NCBI GenBank assembly: GCA_025531455.1
Contig: JAMYHL010000061.1
Span: forward strand, 124,001-188,000
DNA: 64,000 nt
Origin: Apiotrichum sp. Y4204
Lineage: Eukaryota > Basidiomycota > Tremellomycetes > Trichosporonales > Trichosporonaceae
Direction: 5' to 3'
Notes under the pieces: generated by a model
The model's database searches: none
What the model saw: the letters and a program-made list of their open reading frames with translations, nothing else
What the model was told of the DNA's origin: nothing
Position numbers and translations under genes: made by a program
Part shown: positions 41,237-52,219 of the stretch, piece after piece
How the letters are laid out: each line of letters opens with the position of its first letter
How positions within the stretch are numbered: the stretch's first letter is position 1

Positions 41237-43904
41237 CTACTGCTGGGCCTGCCACGCCTTGAACGCGTCGTGCAGCTTTTCCTGCGCCTTCCACTCCTTC
41301 TGCAGCTTCTTCCCGGCAGATTTGGACACCTCGACGCCAGCGCCGTCGTGCGTCGGCAGCCCGCTCTCGTCCCACTTCGAGTACGCGTCCGCCGCGACGT
41401 GCGGTGGCTTGAACATCTCTTGCGGGGGCGTGCGGCCCTTCTCCAGCTGCGCGAGGCGCTTCTCCTCAGCGGCAGCGGCCGCAGCCGCCTTCTTCGCCGC
41501 CTTGTCGGCGGCAGCCGCGGCCTTCTCCTCCCGTGCCTTGATCAGCACTGCCGGGTCCACAATCTTGTACAGCGCGCCGCCCGCCGCACCCGCACCGTCG
41601 TCCAGCTGGATACCCAAGTTCACGAGGTCGTTGTCGCGGAAACGATCGGACAATGCGAGAATGTCCTTGTTGCCGGCGGTGATCGCGAGCTTGCGCACAT
41701 CATCACGGAACGACGCGAGCGCGCGGATGTACTTGTCCAGCTTGGCCTCGAACTGATGTCAGCTTAGAGCATTACACTACTATACTCACGTCACCACCAT
41801 CTTCTGAGCCCTCCTTGCCCCATCCAACAGCAGTGGCCTCCGCGACGGCGGATCCCTCTCCAAGGCCAAACATCTTGAGCATGCGTGTGATCCACTGCGC
41901 AATGACGCGGACCGGCTCAATGTTGTACTCCGGTCCACGCGCTGAGAAATACAGGTTGACCTTGCCGATGAGGTCGAGGAGGACGTTGAGCGCCTGGGAC
42001 GTGTTGAACGAGTCGCAAAGCGCGGCGCGGAAGTCCTGCTGCGCGCGGTGCAGGTCGCCCATGAGCGTCGCCTCGAGCTCGTCAAAGTGGTGCTTGCCGT
42101 CAAAGCTCAGCGGCTTGGCAGCCGTCTCGGCGATACGCGCCTTGACGTTGGTGAAAAACTTATCAAACGTCTCCTCCTTGGCCTTGACATCGACTACCAG
42201 GTCGCGACGGAAGTCCATCTTTGCGTTCCACGACTGGAGCATGAACGCCAGGCGCAGCTGACGAGCGGTGTAGTCATGGAGTGCATCCTGAAGTCAGAAA
42301 CAACCCCTCCCGCGATAAGCAAGCTCAACTCACGTCAATGGAAATAAAGTTCTTCAGAGACTTGGACATCTTGAGACCCTCAATGTGGAGGTGGCCGGTG
42401 TGGAGGAAGTAGTTGACCCACTGCTTGCAGCCGTGGTACGCCTCGGACTGGGCGAGCTCGTTGTCGTGGTGGGGGAACATGAGGTCGACGCCGCCAGAGT
42501 GGATGTCCATGTTCTCGCCGAGAATCGCCGACGCCATGACCGAGCACTCGATGTGCCATCCGGGGCGGCCCTCACCCCATGGCGAGGGCCACGACGGCTC
42601 TCCCGGCTTGGAGCGCGCCTTCCAGAGCGCAAAGTCGGCCGCCTGCCGCTTGCCCTTTGTACCCGTCAGGGCACCCTCTCCCTCGTCGAGCAGCTTCTTG
42701 TTGCCCTTCGAGTTGGGCTGCAGCTTGGCATACTCATGACGGAACCCGTCGCCGTCCGCGCCCTCAAACTTGTTCACGTCAAACCACACGCTGCCCTCGG
42801 CCTCGTACGCAAAACCGTTGGCGATGATGCGCTCCACGAACGCGACAATCTCAGGGACGTACTCGGACACACGCGTGATCGTGTCTGGAGGCAGCACGCG
42901 GAGGCGGTCCATGTCCTTGAAGAACTGGTCCTCCCAGTACGCCGCCAGGTTGCGGCACACGGTACGCGGGTCCTGGATCGAGTCGCCGATCGTCTCGCCA
43001 AGGTAGGGTCCGAGGACGTAAGCGGTCTTGTCGACAAGATCCTTGACCGATGCCGGAGCAAGGATCGCGTCGCGCGCAGTCGCGAGGGCGGTGAGGTAGA
43101 GGCCAAACTTTTCCTCCTTTTCCCTCGCGGCACGCGCAAACTCGGCGTCGGCGGCATCGCGGGCGGCAATAGCAACAAACTTGTCAAGCGCAGATCCGGA
43201 CGCCTCGACGGGGGATGGGAGGGCCTTCTCAAGCTTAGGAAGGAAGGCGGCGAACGCAGCGTTGACAGTCTCGAGGAGCTCGGGAGTCACGGTCGGCGTC
43301 TTGGCCACAAGCTCGTCGAGAAGGTAGCTCTCGCGAGCACGCATGATAATCTGGGGAAGAGTCAGCCTGGTCATAGTTGCGCTAGCCCTCGCCACATCCA
43401 TATCCTGGTGTCCGTTTTGCTTGACACCAGCACGGACCGGCCCCGAGTGCCACGAGTGCCACCTACCTTGTCGTCAATGTCGGTGATGTTCATGACAAAG
43501 TTCACGTCGTAGCCAAAGTAGTCGCGGAGGATGCGGCGCACAATGTCCTGCGTGAGGTAGTTACTGTGGCGTCAGCGACATCCCGGGCCTCTCTCCTCTA
43601 CTCACCGGGCGTGGCCCATGTGGGAAGCATCATAGACTGTCGGTCCGCAGTTGTACCAGTCGACCTGGCGGCCCTTGGTCGGCACGAAGACGTCCTTTGT
43701 GCGGGTGAGCGAGTTGTAGACGCGGAGGACGGGCTCGTCGACCGCCTTGTGTGGCGGGTACCACTCGGGCGCTGCCATTGTGTACCTGGGATTTTTCGAG
43801 AGAAGAGGTGAAGAGGAGATGGAACGGGATGGGAGCGAAAGCGAGACGAGGAGGGGCAGGGGTCGAGCGAGCCGCGGGAGAATGGTGCCGAGGCGGGTGA
43901 GCAT
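41237..43904 (-). CDS. Cysteinyl-tRNA synthetase, probable dual cytosolic/mitochondrial
   Basis: This class I synthetase charges tRNA-Cys. Exons are 43606-43904 (or 43606-43778), 43467-43563, 42334-43350, 41790-42287 and 41237-41752. Starting at 43778 ([13 protein letters not shown]) gives 766 residues, the expected cytosolic form. An in-frame ATG at 43904 adds 42 residues, [20 protein letters not shown] and following, which is Arg/Leu/Ser-rich with no acidic residue, like a mitochondrial presequence. Motifs: HMGH (residues 53-56 of the short form), zinc-ligand Cys in [19 protein letters not shown] with [15 protein letters not shown], and KMSKS followed by LKNFISI. A eukaryote-type insertion follows the first intron-flanked block. 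The C-terminal [20 protein letters not shown] helix is typical of eukaryotic CysRS. In yeast a single CRS1 gene serves both compartments. Confidence 0.93.
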
Positions 43905-44447
43905 ACAGCGGGCCTGCTGGTGGGAAAGTAATGAGTCGAGAAGAGATAAATGGTAGAGTGTCAACAAGGGTTTCGTGTTCCAGCACAGCTGTTGCTCAAA
44001 GATCTCTCGACTCGGATACTCTCAAGATCTCGAGACACGATAACTCGCGCAGATCACGAGGGATCGGCAAGCTTGATATCCAGAACATTTTGGAAACAAA
44101 TAAATAATTAGGTGCTAAAGGGATCCTCGCGCCTAATTCCCACACTAAAAGGGACTCTTGTGCGCCGATCCTAGATCCAATATTCGATCTTTGGATCTGC
44201 GAGCCTCCACCTCTGTCTTGTCGCGCTGTGTTACGTGGCCTACACGCGGCGTATTCTGTCAACGGATCAACGGTGTACGGCGCGACGGCGTGTGCGGCGT
44301 GGTAGGCGGCGGCGGCGCACTCATTACGCGCTATCCGACACCACGACAACCACAGATCCACAGACCACGTCTCACGACCATCCTCATATCCCCACACCAT
44401 CCATCACAACACCGCGCAGGCGCCGGACCCACTCGACCATCACCACG
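43905..44447. promoter_or_regulatory. Divergent promoter region, CysRS / Erv25-like
   Basis: This 543-bp region lies between divergent genes. It includes an AT-rich patch AAATAAATAATTAGG near 44098-44113. A further in-frame upstream ATG of the CysRS frame is at 43967. No additional gene is seen. Confidence 0.5.
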
Positions 44448-45588
44448 ATGGCACCCCGACTCCTCCCCTGGACCCTGCTTGCGCTTGCGCTCGCGCTGCT
44501 GGCACCGCTGGTCGCAGCCGTCAAGTTTGACCTCGAAGCGAAATCAAACCCGGATCCTTGTGAGTGCTGTGCCATGGGCGTGAGGAGCTGTTGCTGACGG
44601 CAGACTGGTGAGCATTGCGGCGTGGAACGGGTATCGATGCTGGATCTGGCAATCTGGGCAAGCTGCTATCTGTTCTCTGTTCTCTCAGCTGTTTCCATCC
44701 GACCTACCGATATCTGCCAACCACCTGCCGAGCTTGAGTGCTTCAGTATACTAACATCAGTGTCTGGAACTTTGCCTCGGATGAGACGCTCGTCATCGTG
44801 ACGGCCAACGTGCCGCCCGCAGCAAACATGCGCGTAGACATTGAGATTCTCGACGGCTCGGAGCGCGGTAACATCTACCTCTCGAAAAAGGACATCAAGG
44901 GCGAGACCCGGCTCGCGATCACGACTCACGAGAGCGCCGACGTCGGCGTCTGCCTCCGCAACACCCTCATCGGCGCGACGCACGGGCCGGCAGTGCGCAC
45001 CGTCGACCTCGATATTGATATTGGTGCCGAGGCCGTGGACTACAAGTGGGTAGAGCTGTGCGGCGGAGGCTCTGTTGTTTTTTTGTCCTGAGATGTCTGG
45101 CATATGCGTGTTGGGAGTCGCAGTAGCTGTGGAATCGTCGACAGCTATGGGCTCATTCCCAACCTGCTCATTGTCACCTCTGGGAGAGCATAGCATCGGA
45201 CTCTACCAACAGCGCTGGCTCCCCCTTCTCTTCACTAACGCCAGCGCCATCGCCAACCAGGAGTCGCTCTCCCTCCTCGAGGTCGAGATGCGCAAGCTCG
45301 AGGCCGTCGTCAAGGAGATTGTCGAGGAGATGGGCTACCTGCAGCGCCGCGAGATGCGCATGCGCGACACCAACGGTGAGTGGGGAATGCCCGGGCTTGG
45401 AGTTGGTCCGTCGTCGATGATGTCAACTCGCTATCCCAGCCGGTGCTCAACACTCACACTTTGCAGAATCGACAAATGCGCGTGTCAAGTGGTTCTCGAT
45501 CGGCATAATCACCGGTATCATCCTCCTCGGCATCTGGCAGGTGTTCCATCTCCGCTCGTTCTTCAAGCGCAAGTATCTCATCGATTAG
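44448..45588 (+). CDS. p24-family cargo receptor (Erv25/TMED10 type)
   Basis: p24 proteins cycle between ER and Golgi in COPII/COPI vesicles and sort cargo such as GPI-anchored proteins. The model has exons 44448-44559, 44604-44607 (4 nt), 44761-45045, 45245-45375 and 45467-45588, giving 217 residues. MAPRLLPWTLLALALALLAP is a signal peptide. The GOLD domain follows with the paired cysteines (YCVWNF and VGVCLRN). Next are a heptad-rich coiled coil (LEVEMRKLEAVVKEIVEEMGYLQRREMRMRDTNEST), a TM helix (WFSIGIITGIILLGIWQVF), and a short tail LRSFFKRKYLID with the FF COPII motif and a dibasic signal. The 4-nt exon is required: exon 1 cannot be joined directly to exon 3 in the frame that encodes the conserved Cys-x-Trp-Asn-Phe. 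Confidence 0.9.
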
Positions 45589-46032
45589 ACGCAGGGGGCG
45601 ACGCGCAGAACGACCTATGTAGACGCGTGATGAATCACATGACAACAGAGTGGTGTAGAGGAGAGACGGGGGTGGGTTGAGCGCTAGAGCGCTTTGCCAA
45701 TGGAGATTGGCGCAGAACTGGTGACTGGCGGGGACGATCTTGCCTGAAAAGTTGTCTTCCCTCTGACCTGGATGACTGAACTGACCACTGACGGACCGCC
45801 TTCCAGGAGAACAGCTATATAATCAAACAACCAACATCTTTCTTCTTCCCTTCCTCTCTCATCTTCTCATCTCTCATCTTCTCATCGTCTCATCTTCTCA
45901 TCTTTAACACTGCGCAGCGTTTTATTCTCCCATCCCCTCCGCTCCTCGCTCCGGGTCTCATCTCTCACCACTGCCGTCCCGTTCCCTCTCCCGTTCCCTC
46001 TAAACATTCCCTCGCTCGCATTGCTGGTATCA
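45589..46032. other. Intergenic region with CT-rich repeat
   Basis: This holds the 3' flank of the Erv25-like gene and the leader of the next gene. TCTCATCT/TCTCATC units repeat from about 45855 to 45905, within a longer pyrimidine tract reaching the next ATG. Confidence 0.55.
45855..45905 (+). repeat. (TCTCATCT)n pyrimidine-rich tandem repeat
   Basis: Six or so imperfect copies of CTTCTCAT/CTCTCAT are head-to-tail, 130-180 bp before the next start codon. CT-rich leaders of this kind are common at fungal transcription starts. Confidence 0.7.
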
Positions 46033-47053
46033 ATGTTCGCCAAGGTCTTCAACCGCACCACGGACACCCAAGTCGAGGCCCAAGACCGTGCAGGGATTCA
46101 CGACTTTGACGCCGACGACGTGCCCATGCCGATGGAGATGATGGGAATCGACATGGAGCACGAGATGGAGCAGGATGAGCTTGACGATCTCGACGACATC
46201 GAGCTCCCACCCGCCCAAATGCCCCCTTCCCAGCAGTACACTCAACAGAAAGCCCCACAGACCCAGTTTCCCCCCGACACTCAGGCCCAAACCCAACCCC
46301 AAGCCCAGGCCCCAGCCCAGTCTCAGGAGGCCGAGCTCCCCGCGCGATTCCCCTTCTCGCCGGTGTCTAGTAACGTCCCCACCCCGCCTTCTCTCAGAGC
46401 TCGGATCAAGGAAAAGATGGTACGTCTCAGCTTAGGTACCCGTCCGTCATAGCTGACATCAGAATGAGGAGGACGCGCTAGATGAGTTTGAGCGTTTCGC
46501 GGACGACGGAGCCAAGGACGCCGGTGCCGACTGTGCTGTCGAGGTCGAGCCTGTCGAGGCTGCGGAGCAGCAGCCACCTGCTGTCGAGGAGGAAGAGGAA
46601 GAGGTGGGTGGCGTTATCCGACTTATCAACCCGCTGATAACAGCCCGAGGTGGACGTCGACGAACTGGCGCGCCGCTTCGCTCAGCTCGAAGCAGAGGCC
46701 ACCGTCAAGGTCCGGGGTGGGTGGTGGGTTTCGGCCTGGCTGACCGACAGAGTTTGCGACCGACATCATCTCCCATGCGTGCGTTGCTAAGCTGCGGCAG
46801 CCCTGCAGACAGCTTTCTTACGCCAGATGCGAGCTTGCGCACGCTGTCAGCGCCACGTACTTTACTGCTCTGCAGCGCACGAGTGTTGCGCTCGCGGCGG
46901 GCGCGGCCGACATTCGCAAGGAAGAAGAGGTGCAGCGTAGGTGCTAGTGGGTGACTGCTTGGAGCACTAACGACAGGCGCAACGATGGCGCGGCTCGACG
47001 AGTACCTCAAGTTTATGGAGGAGGCGAAGAAGATGTTTGGTGGGGGTGACTGA
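46033..47053 (+). CDS. Unrecognised acidic, coiled-coil protein
   Basis: A six-exon model (46033-46419, 46463-46603, 46644-46716, 46751-46778, 46809-46936, 46977-47053) gives 277 residues; introns are 43, 40, 34, 30 and 40 nt. The N-terminus MFAKVFNRTTDTQVEAQDRA is followed by a Met/Glu/Asp-rich stretch and a Gln/Pro-rich linker. Next come an acidic helix (NEEDALDEFERFADDG), an EEEEEE run, and a C-terminal helical region (VDELARRFAQLEAEATVKV ... TALQRTSVALAAGAADIRKEEE ... MARLDEYLKFMEEAKKMFGGGD). The last parts have heptad-like spacing. No known domain is seen. The 28-nt exon and 30-nt intron are the least certain parts; the rest is supported by consistent codon use and strong splice signals. 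A subunit of a nuclear or cytoskeletal complex would fit, but this is a guess. Confidence 0.55.
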
Positions 47054-47213
47054 GGCGTGCCCTGCTCGCCGTTTGTGCATTTAGTTCCTTTGAGTATCAA
47101 TCCGTTTATGTTGTGTGTTAGCATCATCGTCCCGATCTGTTTAGTCGACCATCAGCCTCGCATCCACCCCCGCATAGTCGTATCGATGCATGTTCATACT
47201 CTAACAAGGAAGC

Positions 47214-48089
47214 TCACTCCACAGACACGCCCATCTCCCACCCAGGCTGCATGACGTACCCCTGTAGGGGAGCGACGGCCGCGTCCGCCTGGGCGCGGCT
47301 CGCAAACGCCGCACGGAACGACTTTGCGCCGTCGTTTGGCGCCGGATGCGATGCCGGTACCGCAAACGTCGGCGGGAGGAGAGTCGCCCCCGTGAAACCA
47401 GGGTACTGGGAGAAGAGCGCGCCCATAATGTCCTCGTTGCATTCGGCCGGCAGATTCGTGCAGATGAGCGCGACGCCAGTGACTTATCCATCAGCATCCA
47501 CCTTTCTTACCTCCACTTACCATCCTCGTCATCCTCCATTTCAATCTCCATGTCGTCGTCCTCGGCTTTTTGGCGCTTGGCCGCGCGCTCCTCCCCGTCG
47601 TCCTCGAGCTCGCGCTTCCGTTCCGCCTCGAGCGCCTCGTACTCGCCCTGCGCGCGAGACACAACAAGCTTGGCGGCCTCGACCGCCGCCGCTTCCCGGG
47701 ACAGCGCGGGGTCCGTCCGCGCCAGCGTCGCGTTCGACGCCGTGCGCGCATACTGTATACTCTAGATGTCAGAACAAAGCTATTATATTAAATCGGAGAA
47801 CACACCAGTTCGCGGCGGTAAAATTCCACCTCCTGCAGACCGCGCAGGGCGGCAGTCGCGCTCGCGACCTCGTCAAAGACAATGAACGCCTGCCCGCGCC
47901 CGCCCCCGTGCTTTTTTGCGACTACATCGATCCTGGAGTCAGAAGAAATGAAGAAGCTCAAGCTCTCAGTACTCACACCCGGCCATACGGCGTGAAGAGG
48001 GCGTAGAGCTGCTGTCTCAGCTCGGGCTTCTTCGTCTTGCCCTCGAGATTGCCGACAAAGAGCGTCGCGGACGGCGTCGCAAAGGCCAT
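47214..48089 (-). CDS. U1A/U2B''-type snRNP protein with two RRMs
   Basis: This spliceosomal protein binds a stem-loop of U1 or U2 snRNA. Exons 47977-48089, 47806-47932, 47521-47761 and 47214-47482 give 249 residues. RRM1 has RNP2 LFVGNL and RNP1 RGQAFIVF. KKPELRQQLYALFTPYGRVIDVVAKK and FYRRELSIQYARTASN match U1A/U2B'' ([22 protein letters not shown] ... RIQYAKTDSD). A charged linker (RELEDDGEERAAKRQKAEDDD) carries a likely nuclear signal. RRM2 begins LICTNLPAECNEDIMGALFSQYPGFTGATLLP and ends GYVMQPGWEMGVSVE. Introns are 44, 44 and 38 nt. Which of the two snRNPs it serves cannot be decided from sequence alone; some organisms use one protein for both. Confidence 0.9.
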
Positions 48090-50135
48090 CGCGATGGATA
48101 TGGGGTGGGTGGTGGGGTTGGGGTGGAGAGTTGGATGTATGCAATTGAATACTTACGTCGAGTTCAAGGTCCACTTTCGCGTTTGATCATGTTGATGGAC
48201 GAGTGTGAGGAGGAGACACTGGGCACACGTTATTGCGTCCGCTAGAATTCACGTGGTCAACGTGGCGATTGCCTCCCTGGCCCCCCAAGTCCTTTGTATG
48301 GCGGAGATTGGACGCCGATCAGTGCCCGGGGGGATGGGAAGGCCACGACGATCTCGGCTGATCGGCAAGCGAGCATCTCACAGGAACACAGGGATGCATG
48401 GCCTGCATGGGGCTATGATTATATGATGTCCGATGTCCATGAGGTAGAGCATTAGAGCAAGTGGCGAAGATTAATAGGACTAGGCGGTTGCAGTTCGACT
48501 CCGAGGGGTCCACGACAGCCTAGGCGTTTGTGGGTGAATGTAATGTGCATGTCAAGGCCCGAGGTCAAAAGTTGAATGGCCTGAATGGAACGGCATCAGT
48601 AGCGAGGGTGTTGCCGCCCAGCCGCAGGACGGTGGCACGATGCCACGACGCGACAGCTGCTAGCTAGCGGCAAAAGTGTCCTGCCAGACCATCAGTTATA
48701 TAAATTTCTATCACCAGGATCCAGGAGGACGTGATCCTAGAGGAATCCAGGAGGTGTGGCGTGGGCTGGCCAGGAGATCTGGGATGGGCCCACAGACACC
48801 AGGAGGCCAGGATTAAGGATCAAGGATCAGAAATGCCCTCGAAGATTGGTATTATCCCTGCATTCATTGGCGTTGCGGGTACAAGCTGGCGTTGCTGGCG
48901 TTGCTGGCGTTGCTGGCGTTGCTGGCGTTGCTGGCGTTGCTGGGCACGTTGGTGTTGGCCTGAAACCCGCGTCCAAAGCAACGTTTGTACACGGCAAAGA
49001 CGGACAACTGACACCGCGCGACGCCGACGACTCACCCCCCCCCGAACACCCCTCCCTTCTCATCACGCGTGTGTGTCGTAAACCCCACAAAATTATGCTA
49101 TTCCAAGGTGCAAATGCAATGTCTCACCTCGTGCACCGAGCCACGACACGTATCCGCAAATAATCAAATGATATCGATATGCGTCTTGCCGCAGCACTAG
49201 GCGCTCGTCGGCAACATATCTGCCAGCGAGCATACCCAGAGATACAGAGAGCAGAGAACATTCCGAGCGGGACACTGTGCACGGTATTGATTCAGCGGTG
49301 GTCGTCAACGTCGCTCGCTGTCTCGGTCGGATTTTTTTTTCGGGCCACACAAATCGTGCCAACTCTCTCTCCAACTCCCCCCTCCACCACCTCTTTTTTT
49401 TGTTCCCTCGTTTCTCCACATCTCACTCCTCATCATCCTCTCTCCTCTCCGCTCCGCTCTCCTCCGTCCGCCGCTCGATTCCGCTGCTACTCCGCAGCGC
49501 CCGACTCGTCACCTTTCGGTCTTTTCTTTCATTTTACTGTCGTTTCTTTTCCTTCTGGCATTCCATCTATCGTGTAATTTGTGCGACAACACTCCCCCCA
49601 CCATCCGAAAAAGGCCCACTGGTTCGCCGGCTGATTGCTCATTACCCCGCCTCTCCGCCTCTCGGCCTGCTCGTCGCCCGCCGCGGCCCCATCGCAATCA
49701 ATCGCAGGCTGCGCCGCCCTCGGAATACACCACGGACGTGCCGCCGCTCGATCACTGTCATCATCGCCCGGCTCTCCCTATCAACACCTGCATCGTCATT
49801 CAATCAACATCAACATCATCGCCGTCCCCTGCCCCTCCAGACCCAGCCCCATTGTCCGCGGCACGCTGGGCAGCTCCCTCCTCCATCGGTCCTCGGATTC
49901 GTTTGTCGCGTTGTATAAATTAGAAGCATAGAACGACGTCTGGCACACCGCACCCATCCCATTCCACCCATTCCAGCCTCCACAACGAGAATACCGACCA
50001 CCAACGCACATTCCACTCCCAACGTTCCGAGCTCACCACGCCGCTCACCGTTCATCGCTCGACCCTACAATCTCACGATCCCACCACTTTCCATCCTCTC
50101 CTCCCATCCCAGACGTTACTAGACTCTAGACCATT
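48090..50135. other. 2 kb region between U1A/U2B'' and ceramide synthase genes
   Basis: This is the shared upstream region of two divergent genes. It contains GCCGATCAGTG at 48314-48324, an 11-mer also present in the 17.7 kb motif cluster, and a 9-bp minisatellite at 48885-48944. A long pyrimidine-rich stretch (about 49330-50130) probably forms the ceramide synthase promoter and 5' UTR. No credible coding sequence is seen. Confidence 0.55.
48885..48944. repeat. 9-bp minisatellite (GCTGGCGTT)6
   Basis: Six perfect head-to-tail copies of GCTGGCGTT are followed by a partial copy GCTGGG. A 9-bp unit keeps every frame open, so apparent (Ala-Thr-Pro)n or (Gly-Val-Ala)n peptides are by-products. 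Copy number is likely to vary between strains. Confidence 0.9.
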
Positions 50136-51974
50136 ATGGCCGACACAACACTTCACGCCGTGAGCCACACGCTGCTCGGCATGATCCCCGCGCGCCTCCA
50201 GCCATTCCTCACCGTCTCGTATCCCGTCTGGGGCGTTGAGAATGGCCACCGCGTGCAGCTCTACAAGAAGGGCCCGAACGACATGGCCTTTGTCCTCTTC
50301 GTCACCCTCATGTTCACCGTCGTGCGGCACGTCGTCATGACCTACCTCCTCACGCCGGTCGCAACGCACTACATCCAGATGCCCGCCAGCCCCGCCGACA
50401 TGGGGACAAAGAACGGCCCCGAGCGCCCCGCGGCCAAGGAGCGCCGGTTGCGTGCCGAGCAGAAGCGCAAGGAACACGCCATTGTCCGCTTCGCCGAGCA
50501 GGGGTGGAGCATGCTCTACTGCATACTCATGGAGTCGATCGGATTGGTGAGTATTGTCGGAGAAGTAAACCATGGCGAAACGATCGAGACGGTTTAGATG
50601 CCGCCAATAATCCATGGCACGGTGATTATGACGGTGGCACGCGTCACGAGATGGGCCAAAGCAGCGATAGCAAGCTGGATGCCGAGGATTGTGCTTTGCG
50701 CACCGGCTCCGGACCGCCGGCTCCGAGACTAGGTGGCCTTATCGGTGGAGCTAGCTGGAGCTCGGTGCCGCGCAGGCTTTCGGCGCTAGGCGATGCTGGT
50801 GGGCGCGCTTTTGCCGAATGCAGCGCCGGCATGCTCGTGCCCCAACGAGGAGCTTGCTCTTTATTGCCTACAGTGGAGCGACACACGCGGCCTTCGGACC
50901 AGTCCGCGATCGTGTTCGTCATTGTCTCCGTAACTGATAACTGATCGCGGACCTGTTGCTCCTTGATTGTGCCTCACTCTCTCCACCCCGTTCGGTGCTC
51001 GGCGCCGCATTCCGCTCCACATCGCGTTCCCCACTCTGCTCGCACCGCCGCTGACTCCCCAGACCATCCTCTCGCGCATCCCCAACCCCACGTCGCCGGA
51101 GCAGCTCTGGGGCACATATCCCGTCACGCGGATCCCGTGGCTCACAAAGGTCTACTACCTGACACAGCTGGCGTGGTGGTTCCACCAGGTCTATGTCATC
51201 AACACGGAGAAGCGCCGCTCCGACCACTGGCAGATGTTCTTCCACCACTGCGTGACCATTGCGCTCGTGACCCTCTCGTACCTCGGCAACTACACGCGTG
51301 TCGGCACGGTCGTGCACACCCTCATGGACATTGTGGACATCCTCCTCCCGGTAAGTGAGAGTAGGACAGGCTGGGGATAGAAAGGGTGGCGCTCGTCTTG
51401 ACCAGCCCTGTGATCCGTGGACCCCGCTGACAGACAGGCAGCAAAGCTGCTGCGCTATGTGGGCCAGAAGACCGCGTGCGACATTGCGTTCGGCCTCTTC
51501 CTCCTCGGCTGGCTAGCAACTCGCCAGATCGGCCTCGCAATGGTGACATATTCGGCCTACGCCAAGGCTCCCAAGTACATTGCGTTCGAGTGGAACCCGG
51601 CCAAGCAGCACTACCTCACACCGGCGCTGTACTGGGCATTCATCTCGCTATTGTGCATCCTCCTGATGCTGTGCTCGATGTGGTTCTTCACGGCGCTCCG
51701 CATCGCAGTCAAGGTTGTGCGCGGCGAGCAGGCCGAGGACTCGCGGTCCGACGACGAGGGCGCAGCCGAGCTCGAGGAGCACGAGGACGACGACGAGCCG
51801 TTGTCGGAGAAGCCGCTCGTCAACGCGATTGCGAACGGGAACGGGCACGCAGAGCCCAAGCTCAACGGCCACAGCGTGTCCACCGCCCACAAGGCGAACG
51901 GGCTCCCGCACACGCCCAACGGCACCGCGGCCAATGGCAGCGCCAACGGCCACGCACTCAAGCGCCGACAGTAG
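50136..51974 (+). CDS. LAC1: Ceramide synthase (LAG1/LAC1 family, TLC domain)
   Basis: This ER enzyme N-acylates sphingoid bases with (very) long-chain acyl-CoA. Exons 50136-50546, 51063-51350 and 51438-51974 give 411 residues. The TLC domain contains the Lag1 motif: WQMFFHHCVTIALVTLSYLGNYTRVGTVVH then LMDIVDILLPAAKLLRY, with the paired catalytic histidines at about 198-199 and two conserved Asp residues. TM helices include DMAFVLFVTLMFTVVRHVVM, GWSMLYCILMESIGL, YYLTQLAWWFHQVYV, IAFGLFLLGWLATRQI and YWAFISLLCILLMLCSMWFFTAL. The C-terminal tail is acidic then Asn/Gly/His-rich and probably cytosolic; acidic Ser-containing tails in this family can be CK2 sites. Intron 1 is 516 nt, the longest in the window. 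LAG1 versus LAC1 naming is arbitrary here. Confidence 0.92.
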
Positions 51975-52219
51975 ATGACGACCAGGACAGCAGATATACC
52001 CTGACGTAGCCCTAGATGTGATGCACTAGACTTGCTGATCGCGGGCGCCCCAAAGGCCGAGGGGGATGTGTCGTGGAATGCTGGGCGTGGCTGTGTGCTG
52101 TGTGTTGGGAGGGAGTCACCCCAGGCCATATGGCCATGTGTTGCACAACTTCGAGACACAGTCCTTAGTCAGTCTGATACGTCTCTGTCCTCGCTCAAAC
52201 GCCGACAAGGGGGAATGCA

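Noticed and set aside
48420..48515. tRNA-like T-loop sequence CAGTTCGACTCC
   Set aside because: No T-stem pairing, acceptor stem or D arm can be formed around it.
48820..49035. Apparent (Ala-Thr-Pro)n or (Gly-Val-Ala)n proteins over the 9-bp minisatellite
   Set aside because: A repeat unit divisible by three keeps frames open automatically. Nothing outside the repeat looks coding.
50504..50944. Open frame inside LAC1 intron 1
   Set aside because: It starts out of frame in exon 1 and has no motif. Splicing from 50546 to 51063 restores a continuous TLC-domain protein.
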